64,000 bases of DNA from Clostridiaceae bacterium (GCA_009911355.1 QXXE01000016.1:1-64000); one strand, 5' to 3'. Positions 32,750-42,233 are shown, counted from the stretch's first letter. Notes: generated by a model from the letters alone, not told the origin. Numbers and translations: made by a program.

Positions 32750-33426
32750 TTACGCGCCGGGAAGAGTGGATGTGCGCGCAGGCGCTCTATACCGGCGTTA
32801 TCCCGATTATCGGGGACGGGCTGGACGAAAACATTGATTTTTCGTTTACCAACACCGAAACGATCACAACCGCCGCGAAGAAATGGAGCAATGACGCTTC
32901 TGACCCCATTGCAGATTTGAAACGGTGGCGCAAGACCGTTCAGAAGAACGGCTTTGTGAACTGTAATATCTGCATTATGGCGGACGATGTGGCGGAAGCC
33001 TTCACCCGGCACGCGAAGGTTCAGAAGTTGCTTGACACGGAAAAATACGACATTGCTGTGATTAAGCCCCGCGAACTGATGGACGGAACAACGTATATCG
33101 GTACGATTAACGGGCTGGGGCTGGACATTTACACCTATACGGAATGGTTCCTTGACGATTGGACGAACCCCGCCGCGCCGGAGGAAAAGCCCCTTGTCCC
33201 GGACGGAACGGTTCTGCTTGCCTCCACGGCGGCGGCGTATTCGCGTTATTACGGCGCGGTGACGCTGGGGGACAAGAAAACGGACAATTTCTCCACAACT
33301 GAGGGCGTGCGCGTTCCGAAAAGCTGGATGGAGTACAACCCGGACCGCCGTTTTCTGCAACTGTTCAGCCGCCCGCTTATGGTTCCCCATGAAGTGGATA
33401 GCTGGTTTGTGGCAAAGGTGCTGTAA
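32746..33426 (+). pseudogene. Major capsid protein E, C-terminal part (frame-split)
   Basis: 226 aa continuing the capsid family: REEWMCAQALYTGVIPI, VNCNICIMADDVAEAF, IKPRELMDGTTYIGTINGLGLDIYTYTEWF and a closing PHEVDSWFVAKVL. Together with the upstream part about 351 aa, the usual size. Translation could restart at the ATGA overlap, but a capsid made of two chains is not typical, so a frameshift or sequencing error is more likely. Confidence 0.8.
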
Positions 33427-33429
33427 GCC

Positions 33430-33765
33430 GTGAACTTCAAAGAACAGGTGGAGCGGGACCTGAAAGAAGTATTTCACAATACCGGGGAACACGCGGCCAC
33501 AAAAGAAATCGAGTACGGCGGGGACTTTTTCAAGGTTCCCGCCGTACTTGATAACGTGGCTGTGGCAGATCGAACGCAGTTGGCGAACGACAACGCGGAC
33601 GGTATTTGCGCGGTAACGGCAACGCTGTTTGTGGCGCTGTGCGATCTGGGAAGAACGCCACGGCAGGGCGCGACAATTTGGGTTGAAGGCGAGGAATACG
33701 AAATTAAAACCGTTGGAACGGAAGAAGGGGAACTTGTGCTTGGACTGTGGAGGCTGGACGAATGA
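33430..33765 (+). CDS. Head-tail joining protein
   Basis: 111 aa, GTG start, 3 bp after the capsid gene. Beta-rich: LCDLGRTPRQGATIWVEGEEYEIKTV, like FII-type joining proteins. Position fits. Confidence 0.6.
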   Translation: MNFKEQVERDLKEVFHNTGEHAATKEIEYGGDFFKVPAVLDNVAVADRTQLANDNADGICAVTATLFVALCDLGRTPRQGATIWVEGEEYEIKTVGTEEGELVLGLWRLDE

Positions 33766-34322
33766 TTGAGATTACAGCAGAACAGACCGAGCGGGTGAAC
33801 GCCGTTCTGGGCGGGCTTCAAAATGCGCCGAACAAGGTTTTCCACAACGTAATAAACCGGGCGCTTTCAACGGTGCGGTCCCAGTCCGGGAAGCTGGTTG
33901 CGGCAACTTATCAGATCAAGCAAAGCGAAATCAAAAGAAATTCAAATATGCGGCTGAAAAGGGCTACGACGGGCGATTTGGCGGGACAAATTGAGTTTGC
34001 GGGAACCGTTATCCCTCTTATGAAGTTCAAGGTAAGCCCGAAAGAGCCGCGAAGAAAAACCGTGTCCGTTTCCGTCCTGCGGGAATCCGGGGGAAAGCGG
34101 TTGGAATCCGCGTATGTGGCAGATTTAGGCCGGTACGGCGTGGGCGTGTTTGAGCGCTTAACCAGCAGGCGGGCCACGTCGCAACAGCTTTTCGGCCCGT
34201 CTGTGGCCCACATGATGGAAAATGAAAATGTGCTGGAACAGATGGAGGGAAGCGCGCAAGAAACCGTTGACAAGCGGATTGAACACGAAATAAGCCGGAT
34301 TTTGAACGGATACGGGGGTTAA
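33762..34322 (+). CDS. Minor tail protein Z-like
   Basis: 186 aa, ATGA overlap. GPZ family pattern: NVINRALSTVRSQSGKLVAATYQIKQSEIK, then FKVSPKEPRRKTVSVSV. Acts in head-tail completion. Confidence 0.75.
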   Translation: MIEITAEQTERVNAVLGGLQNAPNKVFHNVINRALSTVRSQSGKLVAATYQIKQSEIKRNSNMRLKRATTGDLAGQIEFAGTVIPLMKFKVSPKEPRRKTVSVSVLRESGGKRLESAYVADLGRYGVGVFERLTSRRATSQQLFGPSVAHMMENENVLEQMEGSAQETVDKRIEHEISRILNGYGG

Positions 34323-34325
34323 GGA

Positions 34326-34826
34326 ATGACACCGAACATTTTACTTGAACGGCTGAAAGAGTTTACGGAAGCCAACACAAAGGACCTGATTCTTGAAGTA
34401 CGGGTAAAGCCGGGGGAAAAGGGGCCAAAGGAGCGGGCGGCGGAGGTTTACACTATGCGCCTTCCGAACAAGGACGCGGAAACGAAACAGATTCCCTATA
34501 TCCTTTTGCAGTTTATCAAGGGTTCAGACGATCAAAAGGAAGGGGAACAGCCGGAAAGTGAATGTGCGGTGCGCTTTGTCTTTGCCACGTATTCCGAGGA
34601 TGGCGGCAAGGGCGCTATGGACGTTCTGAACCTGATAACAAGAATCCGGGTGGCGCTTATCAAAGCGGGCGTAATTGGCGAACAGTTTTCCATTAAACGC
34701 CCGATTGAATATATCGTTTACCCGGACAGCACGCCCCCATACTTTATGGGGGAAATGATGACTATTTGGGAAATGCCAACAATTCAGCGGGAAGTTCCGC
34801 TTTACGATGAATTGTGCGGCGAATAG
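34326..34826 (+). CDS. Tail terminator/completion-like protein
   Basis: 166 aa, located where tail terminators lie. Pattern IPYILLQFIKGSDDQ..VRFVFATYSEDGGKGAMDVLNLITRIR fits the gpU/tail-completion type found in myophages. Confidence 0.6.
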   Translation: MTPNILLERLKEFTEANTKDLILEVRVKPGEKGPKERAAEVYTMRLPNKDAETKQIPYILLQFIKGSDDQKEGEQPESECAVRFVFATYSEDGGKGAMDVLNLITRIRVALIKAGVIGEQFSIKRPIEYIVYPDSTPPYFMGEMMTIWEMPTIQREVPLYDELCGE

Positions 34827-34843
34827 AAAGCGAGGTAAACAGT

Positions 34844-35293
34844 ATGGCAACACGCAGGAAAACCGCAGAAGCGGCAGAAGTGAGCGAGAACGCGGAAGCC
34901 GCCGCCGTGGCAGCTGAGGGCACGCAGGACGGCGCGGAACTGGAACCGGGGGTAAATACCACGGAAGAGGAAAACGCCGCTGTGGAGGCCGCAGAAGCGC
35001 CGCAGGGAAAGGAAGGCCGGAAACTGTGGGAGGGATATTCCCAGTTTGTCTATATCGGCCCTTCCATTCCGGGCGGATTGCTGAAAAAGAACGCGGTGCT
35101 GATCGGTGAGTTCGAGCAGATCAAAGCCTATCTGGCCCCGGTTCTGGAAAAGTATCCGCAGGCAGAAAAGTTGCTGTACCCTACGGAAAAAGCGGGGTAC
35201 GCAATGAGAAAAATTCAAGCGCAGGGGAACATTGTCCACAAGTGCTATATGGACCTTGTTTCCCTGACAAACGCGCGGATGAAGGAGGAATAA
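34844..35293 (+). CDS. Tail protein with duplicated acidic N-terminal module
   Basis: 149 aa. Residues about 18-54 form an Ala/Glu-rich stretch coded by a 112-bp sequence repeated almost exactly in the tail chaperone gene 2.4 kb downstream. The C-terminal 95 residues (YSQFVYIGPSIPGGLLKKN) form a folded domain seen before sheath genes. Function unknown. Confidence 0.65.
   Translation: MATRRKTAEAAEVSENAEAAAVAAEGTQDGAELEPGVNTTEEENAAVEAAEAPQGKEGRKLWEGYSQFVYIGPSIPGGLLKKNAVLIGEFEQIKAYLAPVLEKYPQAEKLLYPTEKAGYAMRKIQAQGNIVHKCYMDLVSLTNARMKEE
34895..35006 (+). repeat. 112-bp direct repeat, copy 1
   Basis: Nearly identical (one mismatch seen) and in the same reading frame as 37371-37482. Codes for an acidic Ala/Glu-rich stretch containing EGTQDGAELEPGVNTTEEEN. 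A recent duplication or gene conversion between the two tail genes. Confidence 0.9.
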
Positions 35294-35297
35294 GAGA

Positions 35298-36746
35298 ATG
35301 GCGGACTTTTATCACGGTGTAAGCACGCGGCAGGTGGAAACTTCCGTTTCCACGCCGGTTGAAGCTGATTCCGGGGTTCCGTTTGTCGTGGGGACGGCCC
35401 CGGTGCATACCGTGGGCGGAAAGGTGAACGTGCCTATTCTGGCATACACCTACGAAGAGGCGGTAACGGCGCTGGGATTCAGCGACAACTGGGGGGATTA
35501 CACCCTTTGCGAAATGATTTACAGCCATTACCGGCTGTATGAGCGCGCCCCCGTTGTATTCGTGAATGTGCTTGACCCGGAGAAGCACAGGAAGCAGACG
35601 GCGGAAACGAACTATCCCGTGAAGGACGGGAAGGTTTATTTGCCGCTGGAAGCCATGAAAGAAACGGTAACGGTGAAAGGCGGAGCGGACGCAACAGCCT
35701 TCACCGAAGGGGAGGACTACGAACTTTTCTATGATGGCGAAAACCTGATTTTGGAGATCGTGGAGGGTTCCGCAATCCCGGAGGATTTGGGCGAACTGTC
35801 CATTACCTTTTACAGCGTGGACCCGTCGCAGGTGACAAAAAAGGAGATTATCGGCGGTTTCGACGTGAACACGAAGAAATACAGCGGTTTTGAACTGATG
35901 GATTCCGTGTTTGCGAAGTATACCATTGTTGCTGATCTTCTGGTTTGCCCGAAATGGTCCACGGATTCGGAAGTTGCGGCCATTATGTCCGCAAAGTCCG
36001 GCAACATCAACGGCGTGTTCGAGGGGAAAGCGCTGGTGGACGCAGACGCGGAAACGGTGCGGCACTATACGGACGTTCCGGCGTGGAAGAAGAAGGCAAA
36101 TCTTTTCTCCAAACAGCAGGTTGTTTGCTGGCCTATGGTGAAGCTGGGGGACCGAAAATTTCACCTGTCCGTTCAGATGGCAGGCCTTATGGCGAAAGTG
36201 GACACGGACAACGGCGGTTGCCCTGCGGAATCGCCGTCTAACAAGCTGTTGCAGATCGACAGCGCGGTTCTGGCCGATGGTACGGAAATCAACCTTGATC
36301 TGGTGCAGGCAAACTATCTGAACAGCAACGGCGTTGTAACCGCCCTGAACTTCATTGGCGGGTATGTGCTGTGGGGCAATGAAACGGCGTGCTTCCCTTC
36401 CAACACGGACGTGAAGGACTACTTCATTCCTGTTTCCCGTATGTTCGGATGGGTTTCCAACAGCATTGTCCTTTCCTACTGGTCCAAACTGGACAAGAAA
36501 ATGACGCGGCGGCTGATTGATTCCATTGTTGACAGCGTGAACATTTGGCTGAACGGCCTGACCGCAGAGGAAAAATTGCTGGGCGGGCGCGTGGAGTTCC
36601 GGGACAGCGAAAACAGCCTTACGGCGCTTATGGCCGGAAAGGCTGTTTTCCATCTTTACATTACCCCGCCTTCCCCGGCAAAGGAACTGGAATTTGTGCT
36701 TGAATACGACGTTTCCTATGTGGAATCGGCGTTGAAGGCGGCGTAA
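35298..36746 (+). CDS. Tail sheath protein
   Basis: 482 aa, starting MADFYHGVSTRQVETS. Sheath family pattern: VPFVVGTAPVH, APVVFVNVLDP near the N-terminus, VSRMFGWVSNSIVLSYW and VDSVNIWLNGLTAEEKLLGGRVEFRDSEN near the C-terminus. Shows that the phage is a contractile-tailed myophage. Confidence 0.92.
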   Translation: MADFYHGVSTRQVETSVSTPVEADSGVPFVVGTAPVHTVGGKVNVPILAYTYEEAVTALGFSDNWGDYTLCEMIYSHYRLYERAPVVFVNVLDPEKHRKQTAETNYPVKDGKVYLPLEAMKETVTVKGGADATAFTEGEDYELFYDGENLILEIVEGSAIPEDLGELSITFYSVDPSQVTKKEIIGGFDVNTKKYSGFELMDSVFAKYTIVADLLVCPKWSTDSEVAAIMSAKSGNINGVFEGKALVDADAETVRHYTDVPAWKKKANLFSKQQVVCWPMVKLGDRKFHLSVQMAGLMAKVDTDNGGCPAESPSNKLLQIDSAVLADGTEINLDLVQANYLNSNGVVTALNFIGGYVLWGNETACFPSNTDVKDYFIPVSRMFGWVSNSIVLSYWSKLDKKMTRRLIDSIVDSVNIWLNGLTAEEKLLGGRVEFRDSENSLTALMAGKAVFHLYITPPSPAKELEFVLEYDVSYVESALKAA

Positions 36747-36760
36747 AGGAGGGAATATAA

Positions 36761-37279
36761 ATGCCGAGGGTTGATGAATCCATCATTAACTTTGCGCTGT
36801 ATGAGGACGCAAACGAATATTTGGGAATGGCGGAAGTGACCCTTCCCGAACTGGTGAGCCTGACGCAAGAGATCACGGGCGCGGGCATTGCCGGAAATGT
36901 GGAAGCCGTGATTCTGGGCCATTTCGAGGCCATGACAACCACGCTGAACTTCCGAACCGTGACCCGTTCCGCTGTGAGCCTGAACAAGCCCGGATACCAC
37001 ACACTGACCCTGCGCGTGGCCCAGCAGTTGAAGGACACTGTGAAGGGAACAAAGGTGGTTCAGGCCGTAAAGCACGTAATGATCGTGGAATCGAAGAAGT
37101 ACGCGCCCGGCAAGGTAGCCCCGGCCTCTTCTGCGGAGGCTTCCGGCGAATACGCCGTTACCTACTTTGCCACGTTCATTGACGGGAAAAAGGTTCTGGA
37201 AATCGACAAGCTGAATTTCATCTACGAAGTGGACGGCGTGGACTATCTGGCAGACGCAAGAAAGGCAATGGGAAAATAA
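36761..37279 (+). CDS. Major tail tube protein (P2 FII-like)
   Basis: 172 aa. Tube family pattern: VDESIINFALYEDANEYLGMAEVTLPEL, AVILGHFEAMTTTLNFRTV and KLNFIYEVDGVDYLADARKAMG. ATG behind AAAGGAGGG. Confidence 0.88.
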   Translation: MPRVDESIINFALYEDANEYLGMAEVTLPELVSLTQEITGAGIAGNVEAVILGHFEAMTTTLNFRTVTRSAVSLNKPGYHTLTLRVAQQLKDTVKGTKVVQAVKHVMIVESKKYAPGKVAPASSAEASGEYAVTYFATFIDGKKVLEIDKLNFIYEVDGVDYLADARKAMGK

Positions 37280-37303
37280 CCAGCGGGAAACCGCTGGTTT
37301 TCC
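37278..37303 (+). terminator. Stem-loop after the tube gene
   Basis: AACCAGCGG-GAAA-CCGCTGGTT overlaps the end of the tube gene and is followed by TTCCC, not a clean T run. It may be a partial terminator or an mRNA-stabilising hairpin that keeps tube and sheath levels high. Confidence 0.5.
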
Positions 37304-37331
37304 CTTGAAAATTTGATTGGAGGAACAAAAA

Positions 37332-38023
37332 ATGAGTAAGGATTTTGAGCGCGAGAACATGGAACAGACAGAAGCCGCCGCCGTGGCCGCTGAGGGCACG
37401 CAGGACGGCGCGGAACTGGAACCGGGGGTAAATACCACGGAAGAGGAAAACGCCGCTGTGGAGGCCGCAGAAGCGCCGCAGGACGGCAACGGCGGTGAGC
37501 CGGTGGAACTGGTGGTGAAGGCGCGGGAGAAGAAGGAGCCGGGAGCGGAGAAGGCGAAGGGGACCTATACCCACACTTTCCGCCGCCCGGTGAAATTCGA
37601 GGGCAAGACGTACAAGACCCTTACGTTCTATTGGGACAACCTGACCGGCGCGGACATGATTTCCATTGAGAACGAAATGCAGGACATGAACGAATACGCC
37701 CTTTCGCCGGAAATGTCCGCCAGTTTCCTTGCGAAGATGGCCGCAAAGGCGGCGGGCGTGGGTTCTGACTTCATCGAGGCGCTTCCTGTCCCCGATTTCA
37801 CGAAGATTCGGAACGAGGCCAGAAGTTTTTTAGTTTCTACGGGCTATTAAGCGGCCCCGTTCGCTGGTACAGGAAGCAAAGCATACGCCTTGCGCGGGCG
37901 GGCATTGCGCCGGTTCCCTTTTGGCTGGAAATGTCCCCCGCGCAATTAAGCGCGTGGATTCGGGAAGTAAATCAAGTGGCAAAGGAAGAAAAAGCGGAAG
38001 CGGAAGCGGCCCGGAAGAAATGA
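37332..38023 (+). CDS. Tail assembly chaperone with programmed -1 frameshift
   Basis: The normal frame (37332-37850) gives 172 aa; it starts with the 112-bp repeated module, then the E-type chaperone domain. At 37826-37832 the heptamer T TTT TTA lies in the correct frame. A -1 slip there adds 63 residues from the next frame (stop 38021-38023), giving 230 aa. This copies the E/E+T or G/GT arrangement of long-tailed phages. Confidence 0.85.
37371..37482 (+). repeat. 112-bp direct repeat, copy 2
   Basis: Second copy of the sequence at 34895-35006, in frame at the N-terminus of the tail chaperone. Confidence 0.9.
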
Positions 38024-38027
38024 CAGC

Positions 38028-38056
38028 TTGACTTCCCCGTTAATTGCATTTATAAT
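38028..38056 (+). promoter_or_regulatory. Strong sigma-A promoter of the lipoprotein gene
   Basis: TTGACT (38028-38033), 17-bp spacer, TATAAT (38051-38056), directly after the chaperone extension stop. No operator of the lysogeny type is nearby, so the gene is probably transcribed in the lysogen. Confidence 0.8.
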
Positions 38057-38111
38057 TGAATGTGCTAAAGATAAGAAATTTGCTGTATTTTAGCGGAACG
38101 GAGGATTTCAA

Positions 38112-38819
38112 ATGAAAAAGCGATTTCTTTCTCTTGCCCTTGCGGCGGGGCTGGTTTTAAGCCTTGCCGGGTGCGGCGGCGTGCTGGTGGACTACAACAC
38201 GCCGAAATCGGAAGAACTGTCCGCACAGTACGATTTTTACAGCGATTCGCAACGGGAACTTTCGTCTGGTATGGCAATCACGCCGGAACAGGCGGACGAA
38301 GTTTTTCTTGTCCTTGTGTCCTGCGGAATGGACGGAAAGGTTTCCAGCGTAACCCGCAAAGCGGGGGACGAAGGGCATTGTACGGTTTCGGCCCTTGGAA
38401 GCCTTGGAACGTTCGACGTGTACTATACGGACGGCGTGGTTGACCGCGTGGAGAAGGGCGGAAAGGAGTTGTACCCGGAAATGTATAATATTCTGCTTGA
38501 TTGCAAAGTCAAGGTTGCGGACGTGAAAAACGGGATGGGAACAGAAGTGATAGGGCAACGCGCCTATATCGACATTCTGAAATCCCAGCTTGTGGGCCTT
38601 TCGGAAAATGATTACAAAGAGTTTGTGGAAACTGTTGTAAAGGACAGCGGCTATAACTGGTTTTCCATCATGTGCGAGGATGGAACAGGAATCACGTTCC
38701 CCGGTTCGATGTACTTTGTGGGAGAATACGGGAAACAGGATAAGGACGGTTCGATTCTTGAAAAGTTCGGAACGATTTCCATTCAGGAAGGCGAAACGTA
38801 CTTATACGAAGAAAGCTAA
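38112..38819 (+). CDS. Prophage lipoprotein (candidate lysogenic conversion / superinfection exclusion)
   Basis: 235 aa. Lipoprotein signal peptide ending in lipobox LAGC (Cys21), then an extracellular domain with no recognised family. ATG behind CGGAGG. It sits alone between its own promoter and terminator within the late tail operon, just before the tape measure gene, the typical layout of a moron. Surface lipoproteins of Gram-positive prophages (Ltp type) can block DNA injection by related phages; that function is only inferred here. Confidence 0.75.
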   Translation: MKKRFLSLALAAGLVLSLAGCGGVLVDYNTPKSEELSAQYDFYSDSQRELSSGMAITPEQADEVFLVLVSCGMDGKVSSVTRKAGDEGHCTVSALGSLGTFDVYYTDGVVDRVEKGGKELYPEMYNILLDCKVKVADVKNGMGTEVIGQRAYIDILKSQLVGLSENDYKEFVETVVKDSGYNWFSIMCEDGTGITFPGSMYFVGEYGKQDKDGSILEKFGTISIQEGETYLYEES

Positions 38820-38840
38820 AATTTAGAACATCAAATTTCA

Positions 38841-38875
38841 GGGAACCACCCGGCGCGGGTGGTTCCCCTTTTTAT
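38841..38875 (+). terminator. Terminator of the lipoprotein unit
   Basis: Perfect 11-bp stem GGGAACCACCC/GGGTGGTTCCC, loop GGCGC, then CTTTTTAT. Late transcription of the tape measure gene must pass or ignore it. Confidence 0.85.
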
Positions 38876-38900
38876 GCCTTGAATCTGGGGGGGTGAGCGT

Positions 38901-41900
38901 TTGGCGGGTTCCAGAAAAGAATATGAATTGCTGTTTAAGCTGAAAGCGGCGCTGGGCGGCAACTTCAACAGTACGTTCAAATCCGCGCTGAAAACCACGC
39001 GGGAATTGCAGGGGACCATTCAGAAGGTGAACAGCCTGCAAAGGAAGATCAACGGATTTCAAAGGCAATCCGCCGCGATCACTAACAATAAAAACAAGCT
39101 GGCCGAACTGACCGCAGAACACGAACGGCTTCAACGGGAAATGTCGCAAACGGAAACCCCGTCAGAAAGCCTGCGAAAGAAAATGGAGCGGAACGAGCGG
39201 CAGATCGAACAAACCACGCGGGCCATTGAAGAACAGGAACAACGGCTTGGAGAGATGGGGGACGAACTGCGGCGGGCCGGTGTAAATACAGACAATTTGG
39301 AAGGCGCGAACGAACGGTTACGGAAGAGTTATGAACGCCTGAAAAAAAGTCAAGAGGAATACGCGCGTATTAGCGCGGCACAGCAAAAAAACAATCAAGC
39401 TATTTCCCAGACAAAAGCACAGCTTGGAGGCGTGATTGGAACGGCGGCGGCTTTAGGAGCCGCGATCTACGCCGGGCCTATCAATAAGACGAAGGAATTT
39501 CAAGCGCAAATGTCAAGCGTGAAGTCCATTATTGCAAGTTCTTACGGGGACAGCCCGGAGGGCCTAAAGGCGCTTGAAGCGGATATGGGCCGGTTAAACG
39601 CGATTGCAAAGGAAATGGGCGCAACCACGAAATTTACGGCCACGGAATCCGGGCAGGCTTTACAGTATATGGCAATGGCCGGATGGAAGGCAGATCAAAT
39701 GATTTCCGGCCTTCCGGGTATTATGAACCTTGCCGCCGCGTCCGGGGAGGATTTAGGGCAGGTTTCGGACATTGTAACGGACGCTTTAACAGCGTTCGGA
39801 ATGAAAGCGGGAGAGGCGGGGCACTTTGCGGACGTGCTGGCCGTCGCTTCCAGCAATGCAAACACAGACGTTGCCATGATGGGTGCAACCTTCCAGAAGG
39901 TGGCCCCCGTGGCCGGTGCGCTGGGATATTCCGTGGAAGATATGTCCCTTGGAATCGGTCTGATGGCGAACGCCTCCATTAAAGCGGAGGTTGCCGGAAC
40001 GTCGCTGAAAACCGCCCTTTCCAATATGGCGAAGCCAACAAAGCAAATGAAAGCCTATATGGACAAGTACGGAATCAGCCTGACGAATACAGACGGTTCC
40101 ATGAAGTCCTTTGCGGAAGTGGTGAACAACCTTAGAAGCAGTTTGGGCGGATTGTCACAGGTGGAACAGGTGGCGGCGGCAACCGCGATTTTCGGAAAAG
40201 AAAGTTACGCCGGTATGCTGGCAATCGTGAACGCCAGCGAGGAAGATTTTAATAAGTTGTCCGATTCGGTCAACAACGCGAAGGGCGCGGCGGAGCGGAT
40301 GGCGGCAATCAAGCTGGACAATCTGGAAGGCGATATAACCCTTATGAAGTCCGCCGCAGACGGCTTGCAAATTGCCGTTGGTGAAGCGTTGCTTCCGGCC
40401 TTCCGTGGAGCGGTCCAGCAGATCACGGCGTTTTTGACGAAGGCCACGGAATGGGCCAACGCGAACCCGGAAATGGTTCAGCAGATCGTAAAGATTGCGG
40501 GCGGCTTGCTGGCCTTCAAGGCGGCGACGCTGGGCGCGAAGCTGGGCTTTTTGGAGTTGAAGGGCGGCGTGCTGTCCGTCCAAAAGGTTTTTGCCCTCTT
40601 CAAAGGAAGAGCGGCGGAAGCCGGGGTTGAATCTATCGGACTACTTGGAAAGCTGAAAGCCGCAGGCGCGGGAATGAAGGGCTATTTCGGCAGCTTGTCC
40701 GGGGCAGTTGGAAACCTGTTCGGCGGAACCAGAATCGGAAGTATTGTAACGACGCTGGGCGGGAAGCTGTCAAGCGGAATTGTGGGCGCGTTTACTTCCG
40801 TTGGCGGAAAGATTTCAGGCATTTTCGGCGGCGTGGCCCGCGCGGTTCTGAACGGGCCGCTGGGGAAGCTGGGCGGCGTTATCGGGAAAGGGCTGGGAAG
40901 CGTGAAAACCTTCCTTGCGCCGGTGACAAAACTTCTTTCCACGGCCTTTGCGCCGCTGGGAAAATTGGGTTCTTCCCTTCTGGGACCGCTGGGCGGAATT
41001 GCCGGGAAGGTTCTCCCGGTGGTGGGCGCAATCGGCCTGATCGTGGCGGCGGTTCAAATTCTAATGGACCATTTGGAGGAAGTGCGCGGGTTCATTGGAA
41101 AAGTGTTCGGCCCGGCTGGGGTTGCCGTGTTTGACAAGGTGGTTCAGGTAATTACAAACATTGGCGAAACCATCAAGGGAATTTTCAGCGAAGGAAACCT
41201 GTCCAGCGCGCGGGACTTCATAAACAGCATTTTTGGAGAACAGGGCGTTGCCGTCTTTAATACGTTTATATCCATTTTGCAGACGGTGGGCGGCGTGTTT
41301 GGTGAATTTATCGCCTTTATTGACACGAACGTGAAGCCGGTTATAGAAACCCTGTTTAAGTTCATTGTTGAAGAAGTTCTTCCGCAGATTGCAAGCGCGT
41401 TTGTGGAGTGGGGACCCACGATCACGGGCATTATTCAAAGCATTTGGACCGTAGTTCAGACAGTGGGAACGGCGGTAATGGGTATCATTCAAACCCTTAT
41501 GCCAACAATTCAATCCCTTATCAGCGTCGGCCTTGAAACCATTAAATCTGTTGTGGGCGGCGTTCTGACAGCAATTCAAGGGCTGTTGGACGTGTTCGCG
41601 GGAGTGTTTACCGGGAATTGGTCGCAGGTGTGGGAAGGCGTGAAGGGAATCTTTTCCGGCGTTTGGGAATCCATCAAGGGCATTGCGAAGGGTGCCATGA
41701 ATGGAATTATCAGCATTATAAACGGATTGATCGGCGGCTTGAACAAGCTGAAAATCCCGGATTGGGTTCCGGGGATTGGCGGGAAGGGAATCAATATCCC
41801 TCTTATCCCGCAGTTTGCAAAGGGCACGCCGCGCACGCCGGACACGTTTATTGCCGGTGAAGCGGGCGCGGAGTTGATAACCAATGCGAAAAACAGAACC

Positions 41901-42233
41901 GTATTTAACGCGGCGGAAACCGGACGCATTGCTGAGAATGTGAAGGGCGTTCGGGAAGTGGTAATGATGGCCCCGGCCCTGCAAGCGGCTATTGCGGCGG
42001 CACAGGCCGCGCGGGTATCCGCTGGGGTACAGGCACAGCCCGCAACCGTGGCGATTGGAGCGGGAGGCGGAACCACCATCCACATTGTCAATCAACCGAC
42101 AATCGTTGTGGAGGGGGACAAGCCGGACGATCTGGACGAAAAGCTACGGCGGAACAATGAGGACCTTCTAAACCGGGTTGACGAACGGTTTAGACAGCGG
42201 GCAGACGATGAAAGGCGGGGACGCTATGATTAA
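38901..42233 (+). CDS. Tape measure protein
   Basis: 1110 aa, TTG start behind GGGGGGGTGAG. Coiled coil at about residues 15-175, then a TP901-type core (MAMAGWKADQMISGLPGIMNLAAASGEDLGQ, EVAGTSLKTALSNM), several hydrophobic segments between about 520 and 960, and an Ala-rich C-terminus. It sets tail length. The core domain is common to siphophages and myophages. Confidence 0.9.
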   Translation: MAGSRKEYELLFKLKAALGGNFNSTFKSALKTTRELQGTIQKVNSLQRKINGFQRQSAAITNNKNKLAELTAEHERLQREMSQTETPSESLRKKMERNERQIEQTTRAIEEQEQRLGEMGDELRRAGVNTDNLEGANERLRKSYERLKKSQEEYARISAAQQKNNQAISQTKAQLGGVIGTAAALGAAIYAGPINKTKEFQAQMSSVKSIIASSYGDSPEGLKALEADMGRLNAIAKEMGATTKFTATESGQALQYMAMAGWKADQMISGLPGIMNLAAASGEDLGQVSDIVTDALTAFGMKAGEAGHFADVLAVASSNANTDVAMMGATFQKVAPVAGALGYSVEDMSLGIGLMANASIKAEVAGTSLKTALSNMAKPTKQMKAYMDKYGISLTNTDGSMKSFAEVVNNLRSSLGGLSQVEQVAAATAIFGKESYAGMLAIVNASEEDFNKLSDSVNNAKGAAERMAAIKLDNLEGDITLMKSAADGLQIAVGEALLPAFRGAVQQITAFLTKATEWANANPEMVQQIVKIAGGLLAFKAATLGAKLGFLELKGGVLSVQKVFALFKGRAAEAGVESIGLLGKLKAAGAGMKGYFGSLSGAVGNLFGGTRIGSIVTTLGGKLSSGIVGAFTSVGGKISGIFGGVARAVLNGPLGKLGGVIGKGLGSVKTFLAPVTKLLSTAFAPLGKLGSSLLGPLGGIAGKVLPVVGAIGLIVAAVQILMDHLEEVRGFIGKVFGPAGVAVFDKVVQVITNIGETIKGIFSEGNLSSARDFINSIFGEQGVAVFNTFISILQTVGGVFGEFIAFIDTNVKPVIETLFKFIVEEVLPQIASAFVEWGPTITGIIQSIWTVVQTVGTAVMGIIQTLMPTIQSLISVGLETIKSVVGGVLTAIQGLLDVFAGVFTGNWSQVWEGVKGIFSGVWESIKGIAKGAMNGIISIINGLIGGLNKLKIPDWVPGIGGKGINIPLIPQFAKGTPRTPDTFIAGEAGAELITNAKNRTVFNAAETGRIAENVKGVREVVMMAPALQAAIAAAQAARVSAGVQAQPATVAIGAGGGTTIHIVNQPTIVVEGDKPDDLDEKLRRNNEDLLNRVDERFRQRADDERRGRYD

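Noticed and set aside
35181-36653. 490-residue minus-strand frame opposite the sheath gene
   Set aside because: Shadow of the conserved tail sheath; no start signals.
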